From Paralithodes platypus (lineage: Eukaryota; Arthropoda; Malacostraca; Decapoda; Lithodidae): 64,000 nt of DNA. This document shows positions 54,060 to 64,000 of the stretch, piece by piece. Made by a program: the position numbers and the translations under genes. The stretch is taken from assembly GCA_032716605.1 (NCBI GenBank), contig CM064523.1, forward strand, positions 47,322,064 through 47,386,063. Reading direction: 5' to 3'. The notes beneath the pieces were generated by a model. That model saw only the letters and a program-made list of their open reading frames with translations. It was not told the DNA's origin and did not search any database. The first letter of the stretch is position 1; each line of letters opens with the position of its first letter.

Positions 54060-57000
54060 ATACAATATGTAAATGTTTCACTTTCACATATTTTATATAT
54101 TATTGTTTCTAGGGCTAGAATAATGCAATTGCACTGTCACTGACACCGTCACTCTCACAGTCTTTGATACTTTCACTATTAGTACTGCTGCTTGTAGTGG
54201 TAATCAGCGAAGCACCTTTCAGCACAGAGTGGTACCCTGCACTCCACACAATCAAAGGTGGTCTTCTTTGTTGTCCTCTCCTTCAGCCTGGTGTTGTAGC
54301 CGATGTGGCACCGCTTCTGTTGCTTTCTTCCTGCTGCTGTCATAGGCAATAAAATGAGCTGGTGAATATTCATGTAGTATGCACAGTGCATGTGGTCAAC
54401 GTTGTCGGGCCCAGCGTGTGCCACTGCCCTCTGTGGCATTGAGTATTTGTCCAGGATATCCTTTATGACCTGCTTTGTGGAACCTCCGCAGGCTTTTGAA
54501 TTGTCTGAGTCCAAAGCTTAAAAATGTTGTAAGCGTTCAGAATTGATATGTCGACCATGTGCAGGAATAACTTCTTGTACCACCTGCATGAGGTACGCAG
54601 ACAGTCAATGAAGCCAATCTGCATGTCCTACTGGTCGACCAGCCTCATGTTGATTTTGTAGTCGAGGACAGCATCTGGCTTTCTCAACCTGGCCTGGGTG
54701 CGGCGATCCACCTTGCCAGTTTCAATCTCGTCCCCTTTGTGGATGGTGGTGAGGAGGTTGAACTTCTGCTGGTTATGCCAGTGGATTGCAAGAATGGGCC
54801 CCGACTTCTTCCGGAACACATCACCTTTCTTCGTTTTCTTTGGAAAAGCTGGCATGCCCCTCATTATTTTTTGCACTGTGCCTACAGTCCTGGGTTTTCT
54901 TCCATGGAGGTACTTGGTGAGAGTGGGGGACATGTAGTAATTGTCGGTGTAGAGGACGTGGTTCTTGTTGAAGTAGCGTTCTATCATGGCTTTCACCACT
55001 GTTTCACCAAAGCCAATGGCGGGATCACATCCCCTTCGTTCTCGCTATAGACCAGGAAGTCGAGGACATAACCAGTTTTACAGTCGCACAGCACGAAGAA
55101 CTTGATGCTAAAGCGATGTCTCTTTGAGGGGCTGTACTGCTGGAAGTGGAACTTCCCCCGGAACAGCACAAAAGACTCCTCTATGACAACTTTATGGAAG
55201 GGCCTGAAGAACGAGGTGAACAGTTGCGGCATCATCTCGTATAAGATTCTTATCTTCCACAGCTTGTCTGGGTGGTGTACATAAGTGTTGATTACGAGAT
55301 GAAGTTGGGAGATAATGTCCAGATACCTGTCACGTGACACATATTTTCCGAAGGCAGGGGTGGATATTAGATAATTGATGATCCAATAGTCTGGCAACCT
55401 ATGTTTTTTTACATAAAGCATTAGCATGGTGAGAGCCAGGAAGACAAGAAACTCGATAGGAGTCAAATAATTCCACTGCCTCATGTGGCCCTTGGTCACC
55501 TTCTCGAAAATGTTGCCCTGCATCTGATGTTGCTTGTTTGCTTCTTTGACGATGTAGTTCACCACCTCCTCATCAAAAAAAGCCTCGAAGAGCTCTCTTA
55601 GTGAAGTGTCAGGGCCGTTGGCGAAGCTCCTGATCCCTCTTGTGCCTCATCAAAATGTGGAACCACAGGGTTGTAGTTGTCGCCCACGCCTTCCCACTGA
55701 AACACTGAGAGTTGGTCGTGGCTCTGGCGACCCCGACGCCCACGCCCATACCCAACACACACTGTTGCTGGCTGACCATGCCCACAGCTGACACAGGAGG
55801 CGCGCACAATAGGTCGGGTAAGGCAGCCCCGAGAACAACGACCATGGGTGGCGCGGCGGGGTTCCGGGTCGTCTATGAACTCGTCGTCGGAGAAGTCGTC
55901 TCCCCCAGACAGTGGCCCCATATAGTCATGGCCAGAGTCATCAGTCAGGTATCCTTCATCGGTATCCTCCTCTTCATAGTCCGGCAGGAAACGGTGGATG
56001 CATTGGCAGCGTGTGGGTGGGTGAGGTGTGGAAGGAGTGGCAGGTGAAGCTATGTCTCCCCAAGGCTCTAGGCTTCGTAGCCAGCGACGAGTGGTTGAAA
56101 GCAATATTTCAGTATCACAAGCCACAGGCACTGGTGATGCGGGCTCAAAAATATAATCTTCGATACTTGTTGAGGGATAGAGAGGTGGCGAGAGCCGTGG
56201 GGAAAGTTGTGGGTGGTCATGGCCGGGGCCGGCAGGGGTGGACACCGCGGTGGCATCGAACAAAGCCCGCCTTGTTTGCTTGCCTTTTTTTATAAATGTT
56301 CTGCCTTTCCCCTTTTCGGCAGCAATATGTCTCCTGTCAGGGGACCCAGGTGGTAAATAGGCAGAAAGTGAGATGTGCTCAACCCTTGGCAGTGGTGGGA
56401 AACAATGGCAGTCAACCTGGGCAGCTTGGGTGGTGGTAGCAGACAAAGGACGCAATGGCCGGCAAACGATGAGTCATCAATGGCTGACCCACGATCACCC
56501 TCACTAATCACCTCTTCATTTTCTGCCTCATCTCCTCGCCTTTCTTTTTGCCTTTTTTCCTCCTCCTTGGCTGCCACAGCCGCCTTTTCAAGTACCTGCT
56601 TTCGATCAAAGCGTATCTGAAACAGCGACTTAGCTGGTGAAGGGCTTGGAGTGGCTTTACTAACTTGGAGGCAGATCTTGAGCTCTCCCACTCGCTCACT
56701 TTACCAACATCACTCTCTTCACCTTCACCAGCTTATGCGACACTGTTCCACCCACCTTCAGGTTCTGCGTCACTTTCGTGGTCACTCGGTAAGCCTTTGA
56801 ACTCAGGTTTTTTGTCACTCGATATAATACTTAGGCGTTCACTCGATGCATAACGCAACGAATGTCCACTACTTCTCTCGTCAATGTCACTATCATTGTC
56901 ACTTCCCAACAGATCTAACTCAAGGTTCTATCTATGCCTTCGGGTGATAGAACATCCTTGGCGAGGTGCCATCGTAATACACGACGAGCCAGGGCGGGTG

Positions 57001-57254
57001 TCGCGGGAGGCACCGATTTGGACACAGCGGGATCAGTATTTTGCATACTATGCATAATGGCGGATAGGTAGAGACTGATGCTGGGGCATAGTTCAAGCAT
57101 GGTGGCGCTGCGTACCGTATGTAAGCAAACACAAATGTCGCATTCGCTTAAAAGGCACAGATTCAAGCAGTGGCACCTAGGAGGCCATCCGGTTTCTATG
57201 GCGCTGGTTCGATATGACCTTTTAAGAGCTCATCCGGGTCTGAGGGGCTAAATT
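54060..57254 (-). mobile_element. Decayed second piggyBac-like transposon
   Basis: The body is the transposase pseudogene. The right (5') end shows, on the minus strand, TTTAGCCCCTCAGACCCGG at about 57237-57254, similar in layout to the TTAACCCTTCCTACCCGGG end at 20451 but with the TTAA mutated. The left (3') end is not recognisable; GTGACA-rich sequence at 54130-54180 is followed by microsatellite DNA. This copy belongs to a different subfamily from 20451-24146. Confidence 0.7.
54178..57170 (-). pseudogene. piggyBac transposase relic with altered catalytic site
   Basis: The N-terminal acidic/linker region (57170-55598) is spread over three frames and includes a DEEEDTDEGYL-like acidic patch and a CGxGRGRRGR stretch. 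The core at 55610-54630 aligns throughout with the 20451 element: ELFEAFFDEEV, LALTMLMLYVKKH, FVLFRGKFHFQQY, LYTDNYYMSP. The first catalytic Asp is replaced by Glu (VIEESF against CIDESL). The third pair is interrupted by TAG (LVDQ-stop-DMQ, about 54631). The C-terminal finger (CVECRVPLCAERCF, about 54240-54200) lies in another frame (54514-54179). It cannot be active. Confidence 0.88.
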
Positions 57255-57261
57255 ACTTATT

Positions 57262-57362
57262 TGTTTATGTTTCTCTCTCTCTCTCTTTTTCTCTCTCTCC
57301 TTCTCTCTCTCTCTCTCTCTCTTTATTCTCTCTCACTCTCTCTCTTTCTCTCTCTCTCTAAA
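57262..57362. repeat. (CT)n microsatellite
   Basis: An almost pure CT tract of about 90 bases with occasional TTT or TATT interruptions. Confidence 0.95.
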
Positions 57363-58294
57363 CAAAATTCCCATTCTTGTTTTCCTATTGTTTTGGTCTG
57401 CAATTGAGGGGTGTGAGATAAAGAGGCTTATAGGAAAGGCAGAAGGAGAAGGGTGGAGGAATTAGAAGGAACAACTTGCTGGAGATCTGAAGGAGAGATG
57501 AAGAAAAATCAAAGTAAAATTGAACGTAGAACTACTTGAAGCTGAAGTCTCCATGAAAATCCACACCAAAAAGTGTGCTTCAGTGAAATGGAAGACGAAG
57601 GAGAAGTGGACGATGATTAGGAGGAGACAAAGTAACAATGCCGAGGAAAGGGATCCTGGAGGGAGAACGTTAGAAAAGAGGAATGCCAAGAGGAATTAAT
57701 TATCTGAGGAAGGGAAGAAGACATAGCGAAGGGAATGTTGGGCCTCTTGAGCCGCTTGAAGGATATGGTAGATGTGGGAGAAGTGGGTGATGACAGGGAC
57801 AAAACAAAAGTTCAAACAGAAGCAGAGGAGGGAAAGAGAGAAACGAAAACCAAAAATACGTGAACATATAACTAAAAATCTAGTTTAATTACGTGAACAA
57901 AATTCGAAAGAAGAAGGGTACAGAAACAATAATATTTAAATAAATACTAAATCAATGAAGATACAAACACATAAGTAACAAGCAGAAGTTTCATGGGTCT
58001 TCCTACCCACCCCCCCACCTTTTTTCTACCTCCCCTCCCTTCTTCCTAACCCCCTTCCCTTCTTCCTACATTCCCTCCCTTCTTCCTACCCCCTCTCCCT
58101 TTTCCTTTCCTTCCCTCCCCTCCCTTCTTCCAATCTCTTCTCCCTTCTGCCTTCCTTCCCTCCTTCTTCTTGTCCTTCACTCGCTTATACCATTATTCCT
58201 TCCTCGCCTCTCTTATTTCCTCAAACGTTTGGTGCGGGTTTCACCGATGTGTGATTCACTTAATCCTACAACGAAATTAGAAAATATCTAATTC
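57363..58294. other. Purine-rich then pyrimidine-rich DNA, no gene seen
   Basis: Bases 57420-57850 are GA-rich with short antisense frames (57462-57802) lacking motifs. Bases 58010-58200 are CCTTCC-rich with repeated CTTCCTAC words. No gene is supported. Confidence 0.5.
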
Positions 58295-58419
58295 TAATGC
58301 CCCTTTCCCACATGTGCGACTTCATACGATTTTCGTCGCCGAGGACGTAGTCTTGTCAATTCGCAAGGATTCGTGTGCAACGTATACGATTTTGACCGTT
58401 ACAAACAGATAACAAATTA

Positions 58420-58620
58420 TACTCGGCGTAGATGTCGCCGATGAATGCGACGCAATCGCCGCCTTGTGCGACGTTATCGGCGAAGTGAGCGATGTTTCGC
58501 CGATGATCTCTGCGAGGAATGTCACCTTCTCAAAAATATCTTGCGATATCATGCGATGGTGAAAGAAAACTCGCCGAATGTTCTGCGACGTCTTCGGCGA
58601 TTCAAGCGATGACACGAAAG
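58420..58620. repeat. Left 10-bp-phased GCGAY/CGCCGA array
   Basis: From about 58432 the sequence divides into successive 10-mers TCGCCGATGA, ATGCGACGCA, ATCGCCGCCT, TGTGCGACGT, TATCGGCGAA, GTGAGCGATG, TTTCGCCGAT, each with a CG-centred word at the same phase. The phase drifts after about 58510. Confidence 0.75.
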
Positions 58621-58764
58621 TCTTAATATTGACAACGAAATGGGGTGAAATGTCTTAAAATCGCCAAACTAATGGGTCGAACGTCATAAAATATGAAAAT
58701 TAATGGGGTTAACCATGAGGAAGGAAGGGGACCAGAAAAACGCCCCATCTCCCCTTAATTCGGA

Positions 58765-59815
58765 TTGGCAATGCTTCGCCGGAGACATTTTTCTATCAAA
58801 TAATGTACAAATTTAGCTTGCTCTCAAAACAAAAAATATATATGTTGGCTCGCTACCGCTCACCAGGAAAATATTGAAACGTGGATGGGGGTAAACGTCT
58901 TAAAACAGTAGGCTGAACGGGGCCGAACGGATACAAGGCAAAGAGAGAGGGAGAGAAAGAGAAAACAAAAAAAGGCGAGGTGGGCTCATAAGCCGTAACG
59001 CAAACATTGAGTCCACCTCGCCTATTTTTGTTTTCTCTTTCTCTCCCTCTCTCTTCGTTTTTTTGTTTTCTCTTTCTCTCCCTCTCTCTTTGCCTCGTAT
59101 CCGTTCGGCCCGTTCAGCCTACTGTTTTAAGACGTTTACCCCCATCCAGGTTTCAATATATTCCTGGTGAGCGGTAGCGAGCCAACATATATAATTTTTG
59201 TTTTTGAGAGCAAGCTAAATTTGTACATTTTTCGATATCAAAATGTCTCCGGCGAAGCCGGATTTCTCCATATAATGCTGGTTCGATTCGCTTGCCAGGA
59301 AGATATCGATACTTGGATGGGGATAAACGTCTTAAAACAGTTGGCTGAATGGATACAAGGCAAAGAGAGAGGGAGAGAAAGAGAAAAACCCAAAAAAAAA
59401 CGAGGATAGAGGGAGAGAAAGAGAAAACCAAAACAGCGAAGTAGGCTCAATGTTTGCGTTACGGCTTATGAACCCACCTCGCCTTTTTTGGTTTTCTCTT
59501 TCTCTCCCTCTCTCTTTGCCTTGTATCCGTTCGGCCCCGTTCAGCATACTGTTTTAAGATGTTTACCCCCATCCAGGTTTCAATATTTTCCTGGTGAGCG
59601 GTAGCGAGCCAACATATATACATTTTTGGTTGAGAGCAAGGTAAATTTGTACATTTTTCGATAGAAAAATTACTCCGGCGAAGCCGGATTTCTCCATATA
59701 ATGCTGGTTCGCTATCGCTTGCCTGGTAGATATCGATACTTGGATGGGGATAAACGTCTTAAAACAGTTGGCTGAATGGGGCTGAATGGATACAAACCAG
59801 AGAAAGAGAGAAAAG
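58765..59815. repeat. Two large nested palindromes built from one unit of roughly 430 bp
   Basis: The blocks CTGGTGAGCGGTAGCGAGCC, AAACGTCTTAAAACAGT and TCCGGCGAAGCCGG recur in alternating orientation (about 58775-59260, then again to 59815). The first palindrome is centred near 59000-59010. Each contains a GA/CT-rich stretch (AAAGAGAGAGGGAGAGAAAG) and a hairpin GGCGAGGTGGGCTCA...TGAGTCCACCTCGCC with a loop carrying CCGTAACGCAAAC. The layout suggests repeated inverted duplication within the element. Confidence 0.75.
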
Positions 59816-59924
59816 GAGAGAAAGAGAAAAAAAACAGGTGAACCCCCCGAGAGAGGTGCATAGAAAAAAGGGTTGACAGGTTCACTATAGGCCTAATCTT
59901 TTTTTTTTACCCACCTCGCCGAAG

Positions 59925-60275
59925 GTGCTCTTTGGCATCGTCGATGTTCTCGCAAGCATCGTAGAGCATCGGCGAGCAGAGCATCTGAGAGCATCGGTGA
60001 GCATCCGTGCAGCGTTGCAAAATTTGTTTTGTGCGAAACCCTCCGCGATGTCTCATCGATGTCGCCGATGATCTCCGAGGTCCTTGCAGATCTTTTTGCG
60101 ATGTTCGACGATGCTTGTGAGGGCTACGAACCCTCGTGAGTCCTCGTCCAAAATTTTGAACAGTCCGAACATTTGCGACGACCCGCGAGGGCCCATGCGA
60201 GGCCTTGCGAGGCATACGATTATTATGCGAGGGTATACGATTTCTTTGCGACATGTCACGAATGTGCCAATTTAT
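59925..60275. repeat. Right 10-bp-phased GCGAGG/ATCGTCGATG array
   Basis: TGCGAGGCCT, TGCGAGGCAT, ACGATTATTA, TGCGAGGGTA, TACGATTTCT follow one another at exactly 10 bases (about 60194-60243). CATCG/GAGCATC words recur at 59935-60010 with near-10-base spacing. The orientation is opposite to the left array. Confidence 0.75.
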
Positions 60276-60328
60276 GGGTGTCGGCGATGAAAATCGTATA
60301 AAGTCGCACATGTGGGAAATGGGCATTA

Positions 60329-61883
60329 CAGTACGAACAAAGCTGAGTGTCAACGATACTGTGTAAAATATACTAGTTTGTAATAATTTCTTGCTAGTCC
60401 ATCTTTCTCATTTCAATAGTGTTATACTTACCATAAACTCGCTACCATACTGCCACAGACAATTCCACTTATCTGTATACTTATATTAGTGTCTGCATAA
60501 TACATATGAGTGAGCATGCACATTGTTTTACGAGAATAAAATTCAGTACTTAAATGTCTTTAAATGTACTGGAGAATACAACAAAATATGTCGATAGTAC
60601 ATGAAGAAATTAGATGCAACACCCTGCAGAACACATAGAAACAAGGGATGTCACATAATTAGAGTTTCTGGTTAATTGTGTTTCGGAAATTATGGTGTTA
60701 AAGTTTCGTACTTGAAATAGTAAAAATCTCTCTTTCTTCCTTGTATGCATTGACTACAATAAAATAAACTAATTTGCTCTCCTTTACTCTTCCTCTAAAG
60801 CAGGGTCTCCACCCCCCATTTCAGCGGCTCTTGCTAATATCCCCCATAACTCGACTGTGTGTCAGCATTTTCTCCTCCCTGTATTGATCATGCCTTTGAG
60901 AATTCTCTTCACCAGCTCATTTTTAGAACTCGGTATCTTTGTTACTCTTTAGTCTGTTCGTAGTTTTTTGGTATATCCACTCACTCATTCTTTCCCATTC
61001 TCCCGATTACTAATACACACAATAACAGCCATCTCCATCTCTCTCTTTCTCTAACTTATTTATCTTTCTCATTATCATTAGCCACTCCATCTTTATCTAA
61101 TTTCCTTATCTTTCTCATTATCAATATCAGCCCTTTCTTATTTGACCACCTCATCATTTACGTTGTTATTCCTTAATCCCTCAAGGTTGGGTACCGTTCT
61201 TAAACACTCTTGTGCTGCGCCTAGGGTAACGGACTGAAAGTACGTACAGTTGGTCAACTTAGTCCTGCGCAAAAGTGTTGTGGTGTGTGGAGGTGTGTGG
61301 CAGTGCATCCGTAGTAAACAACGTAGTTTTATGAATGAATCCCTCAAATCCCGTAGCGTGTGAAAGACGGGACGTGATTGGGTGAGACGAGAAATATCGG
61401 GAAACTCTATTTTATCCATCATTTGCATTACTGGAGGGTTAGTAGATGTTCCAGAATGATGTTAGATAATAAATGGATATGAAATGAAGAAGCTTACAGT
61501 TAGTATTAATACATAACCTATTCCTACTCATATGATTAGGCATGGCAGAAAAGGTGAGAGTGTTGGTGGCAGGTGGCTTGGGCTTCATTTCACTTTAATC
61601 GAGACGGCCTGGCTGGTATTAATGACTCACAAGTGAATGGTTGTATTTAGGATGCCTGCAATATTGATTGTTTGGCATATAACTATTATGGACAGTACCA
61701 TCTAAAAAACATTATAACATGAAGTTTGTATTGCAAATATCTGAAGTTGCTTTTGTATGAAAATTATACTTTTAGACTTATGTGGTCGTTATTTATTACC
61801 GAGTTCTTATTCACTTGGAACCCAAGACTCAAAAGGCGCCCTGGTTATGAATGGCTTTCTCCTCAGAATGTGAGAGATCCTTC
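60329..61883. other. No gene seen
   Basis: AT-rich DNA. The minus-strand frame 61428-61138 (96 codons) has no recognisable motif and no promoter context, so I do not call it a gene. Confidence 0.5.
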
Positions 61884-62316
61884 TTAACCCACTGAGCCCC
61901 AGCTAGTTTATAATAAATGTACCACCCAGGACCGGCAGGTTTTGAAAAAAAATTGTTTCCAGAAAACACCAGGAATGGGTTAGGAATGAAGGAAAACCCA
62001 CAAAAAACCGATCCCCTAGGTCATTAAGGGGTCCTACGGTGCGCCCGAAAGTCGGATTTACAAGAGGGGAAATTGGTAGGCAAAAACACCCAAAACACTT
62101 TTTTTGCGCGCTCACGCGCACGCGGTTGGACTTCGAGAGTTTTCAACCATCGGCATTGTTGTGTGTGATACTTACACAGTTCCCATACAAATCTGAGCCA
62201 TCTAGGTGCCATAGGACCGGAGTAATTAACAGTGACGCATACGTATGCGTCGCTGGGGTTTAGCGTTACAAACATTGCCGACGCACTGTTTGCGTCGCTG
62301 GGGATCTGTGGATTAA
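61884..62316. mobile_element. TTAA-flanked piggyBac-like MITE, 433 bp
   Basis: The left end TTAACCCACTGAGCCCCAGC and the complement of TTAATCCACAGATCCCCAGC at the right end form inverted repeats with TTAA duplication. Near the right end a perfect palindrome GACGCATACGTATGCGTC (about 62233-62250) is followed by a second GACGCACTGTTTGCGTC pair (62280-62296). No transposase is encoded. Confidence 0.82.
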
Positions 62317-63274
62317 TCTATTCAAATAGAGTACGTAAATATTTGTGTATATCCTAGCGATCTTCACACAATTTTATTCAACCAGTCAGTTAAATGATTA
62401 ACTGAAATTCTAATTAACCCTTTGATCCTTGTAGGTCCTTTCTAATGTTAGCAAGAACACTTAGCAGTATCATTATGATAGACGTTTCCAAATCTAAATA
62501 ATGTCGCCTAATGTTTGTCGTACTAACATCGTTATATTATTATACAGTGCGTCAATATACTAATAATTATAAACAAATAAATAATGCACAACAATGATTA
62601 GAATAATGGCGGTTAAAGGCCAGAAATATTTGTTTTATAGTTTATGTGCATTTTGACGACTAATATCACCTAGTTGCTATTGAAACATGTTCCCATAGTA
62701 GTTAAGTGCATACGAAGGCGTATAGTAAATAATATAACATGAGAATAATATATTTAATTGTTACGCTTCCTAATTCGAAATACCTTTTCTCTTTATTGCT
62801 TACATCACTTCAGAAATTTCAGTCTTTTGAACGGCATATTAAATCGACTTCACCAAAACCCAAAAAGAACCCTGCCGTCCTTCCACACAGCCATATGGTT
62901 GTGGTGTTGGTGGAGCTGGTAGTAGTAGTGTGGGGAGGGCAAACAAGCAAATAGTCCAGTAAAGGGTTGCCACATTTAAATAACTGGAGTCATTTCATTA
63001 CACAATATGTTTATAGGATTGTGCTATATAGAATAGCAGAGCTTGATTATCAATACATTATTTAGTGCATTCCGGATCACATTTGCTGAAAGAGAACAAC
63101 AGAGGTTTATATCAGTTATATGAACAACAACATTAGTTCGGGCATTGGCGAACATTTATCTGGTATTGTGATGTGCACGGCTTTTGTGAAAAGTATGAGG
63201 ATAGGATTGTTATAGTATATTGTAGCACAACAACTACAGATGACGCCCCTCCCCCAAAAAAAAAAAAAAAAAAA

Positions 63275-63314
<40 letters not shown>

Positions 63315-63477
63315 GGAACTTCGATCTCATCACCTTCATTATAATACTTAGCATACTCTACAGTCACTACATTAATTGTATATATAATATATCCTACAAT
63401 GCCGCCACCGTATTGTGTTTCCTTGGAACCATTAGAAATTTACTGTTAGTAAAACAAAAAATTAATTAGATATATTG
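62317..63477. other. AT-rich DNA with an A-run and (CA)n tract, no gene
   Basis: The only features are the A18 run with (CA)n at about 63257-63311 and a GTAGTAGTAGTGTGGG patch near 62920. Frames crossing the CA tract are repeat translations. Confidence 0.5.
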
Positions 63478-64000
63478 TTAACCCTCTCGCATCTATAGGA
63501 CGCGATCGAGTCATAACGCCACCCCTCCAAGAGTGCTCGTATGACGCAATCGCGTCATAATGCCACCTGTAAGTTAGAAATATTCGCCAAAAATAAGTTT
63601 ATGACTCGATTTTGACTCAATTTGGACTGGTAAGTTAGGCATCAGTAAGTTACAAAAGGAAGTATCTAGCAACCCCATAGCGTCCCTCTCTGAGGAGCGC
63701 GGGCCTCTGTAAAGTCAGTAGTTTCCTGGTCCCCAGACTGTGAGGTAGGGTCCCGGCCTTTTAAATTCTGGGCTCCCTCCCTCTGGCTCACCATGCCTAG
63801 CTATAGGCAGGCAATTATGGATGAATTTCATCTACCCAGTGAAAGTGTTTAGTGAATAATTTGAACTATATATGTATATAAGATGTTACTTGTGACTTTT
63901 GGTGACTGAGGGGAGTGAATCTTGGTTAACCCCTTGAGTATTGATGCAGTTTTGTCTAGGTATCATTGATGACTTTACACTATTTTTTGCTTGAAAGACA
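63478..64000. mobile_element. Left end of another TTAA-type MITE of the GACGCGATCGCGTC family, continues past the window
   Basis: TTAACCCTCTCGCATCTATA is followed by GACGCGATCGAGTC (about 63500-63513), then GACGCAATCGCGTC (63543-63556) and GACTCGATTTTGACTC (63602-63617). This is the same order and spacing as in 48711-49562, including AAATAAGTTTATGAC and CAGTAAGT. No matching right end is seen before 64000. Another TTAACCCCTTGAGTATTGAT at 63926 could be the start of a further element. Confidence 0.65.

Larger units (their letters stand above)
58295..60328. mobile_element. TIR element with TA duplication, 2.03 kb, phased motif arrays and nested palindromes
   Basis: The ends ATGCCCCTTTCCCACATGTG (58297) and the complement of ATGCCCATTTCCCACATGTG (ending 60326) are inverted repeats of about 48 bases that continue GCGACTTYATACGATTTTCR. 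TA flanks both (58295-58296, 60327-60328). Inside both ends are arrays of GCGA/TCGCC motifs at 10-base spacing. The middle is a block of palindromes. No transposase frame is visible. The superfamily is unassigned. Confidence 0.82.

Noticed and set aside
57462..57802. Minus-strand hydrophobic frames that look like membrane proteins
   Set aside because: They are translations of GA-rich DNA read from the CT strand (Phe/Leu/Ser) and have no family features.
61138..61428. Minus-strand 96-codon frame as a small host gene
   Set aside because: No recognisable motif, promoter, splice signals or codon bias; length is within chance expectation for this much DNA.
1..64000. CRISPR array, bacterial operon or rRNA genes
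   Set aside because: No regularly spaced direct repeats with unique spacers, no ribosome-binding-site-led gene clusters, and no rRNA-like sequence; the content is clearly eukaryotic transposable elements.

Overview
This window reads as repeat-dense nuclear DNA of an animal, most likely an arthropod and possibly a decapod crustacean. That guess rests on the mix of element families (CR1-like and other LINEs, piggyBac, Penelope-like, Ty3/Gypsy, tRNA-derived SINEs), on the very abundant (GA)n, (TA)n, (CA)n and CTGT microsatellites, and on the lack of compact genes. No sequence comparison could be run. I see no convincing host protein-coding gene, rRNA or functional tRNA gene. Almost every long reading frame belongs to a transposable element, and most are broken.

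Layout. 1-2890: degenerate CR1-like LINE, split by a 1.6 kb inverted-repeat element with a CTGT-rich core. 3072-6779: second CR1-like LINE (copy A). 7627-9976: hAT-like non-autonomous element with arrays of roughly 10-bp-spaced TCGA-type motifs. 10270-13450: two 3' LINE fragments in opposite orientations. 14150-19023: long LINE with a 2A-like motif, a PHD-like finger, endonuclease, RT and a (CAA)n tail, itself hit by another LINE. 19026-20021: two MITEs. 20451-24146: structurally complete piggyBac with a broken transposase gene. 24911-34354: a young Ty3/Gypsy LTR retrotransposon on the minus strand, with 1.85 kb near-identical LTRs and the unusual pol order protease-integrase-RT-RNase H (Gmr1-like). 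37026-42935: a 52-bp-arm palindrome, a long-TIR element, LINE and SINE fragments and a Tc1-like MITE. 42986-47500: CR1 copy B, longer than copy A and with a 5' tandem-repeat leader. 48711-49562: TTAA-flanked MITE carrying a SINE dimer. 50186-52500: rearranged Penelope-like element with a hammerhead-like end. 52576-53955: RTE-like LINE with a (GATA)n tail. 54178-57254: decayed second piggyBac. 58297-60326: a 2 kb TIR element with another 10-bp motif array and nested palindromes. 61884-62316 and 63478 onward: further TTAA MITEs.

The elements do not work as a pathway. They form a layered insertion record: MITE into LINE, LINE into LINE, Gypsy beside a LINE 3' end, SINE into MITE. The most informative signals are the integrase-first Gypsy element, whose breaks fall mostly in homopolymers; the phased 10-bp motif arrays shared in design by two otherwise unrelated TIR elements; the 2A-like motif in a LINE; and a set of TTAA-inserting MITEs that each carry a different GAC...GTC palindrome.
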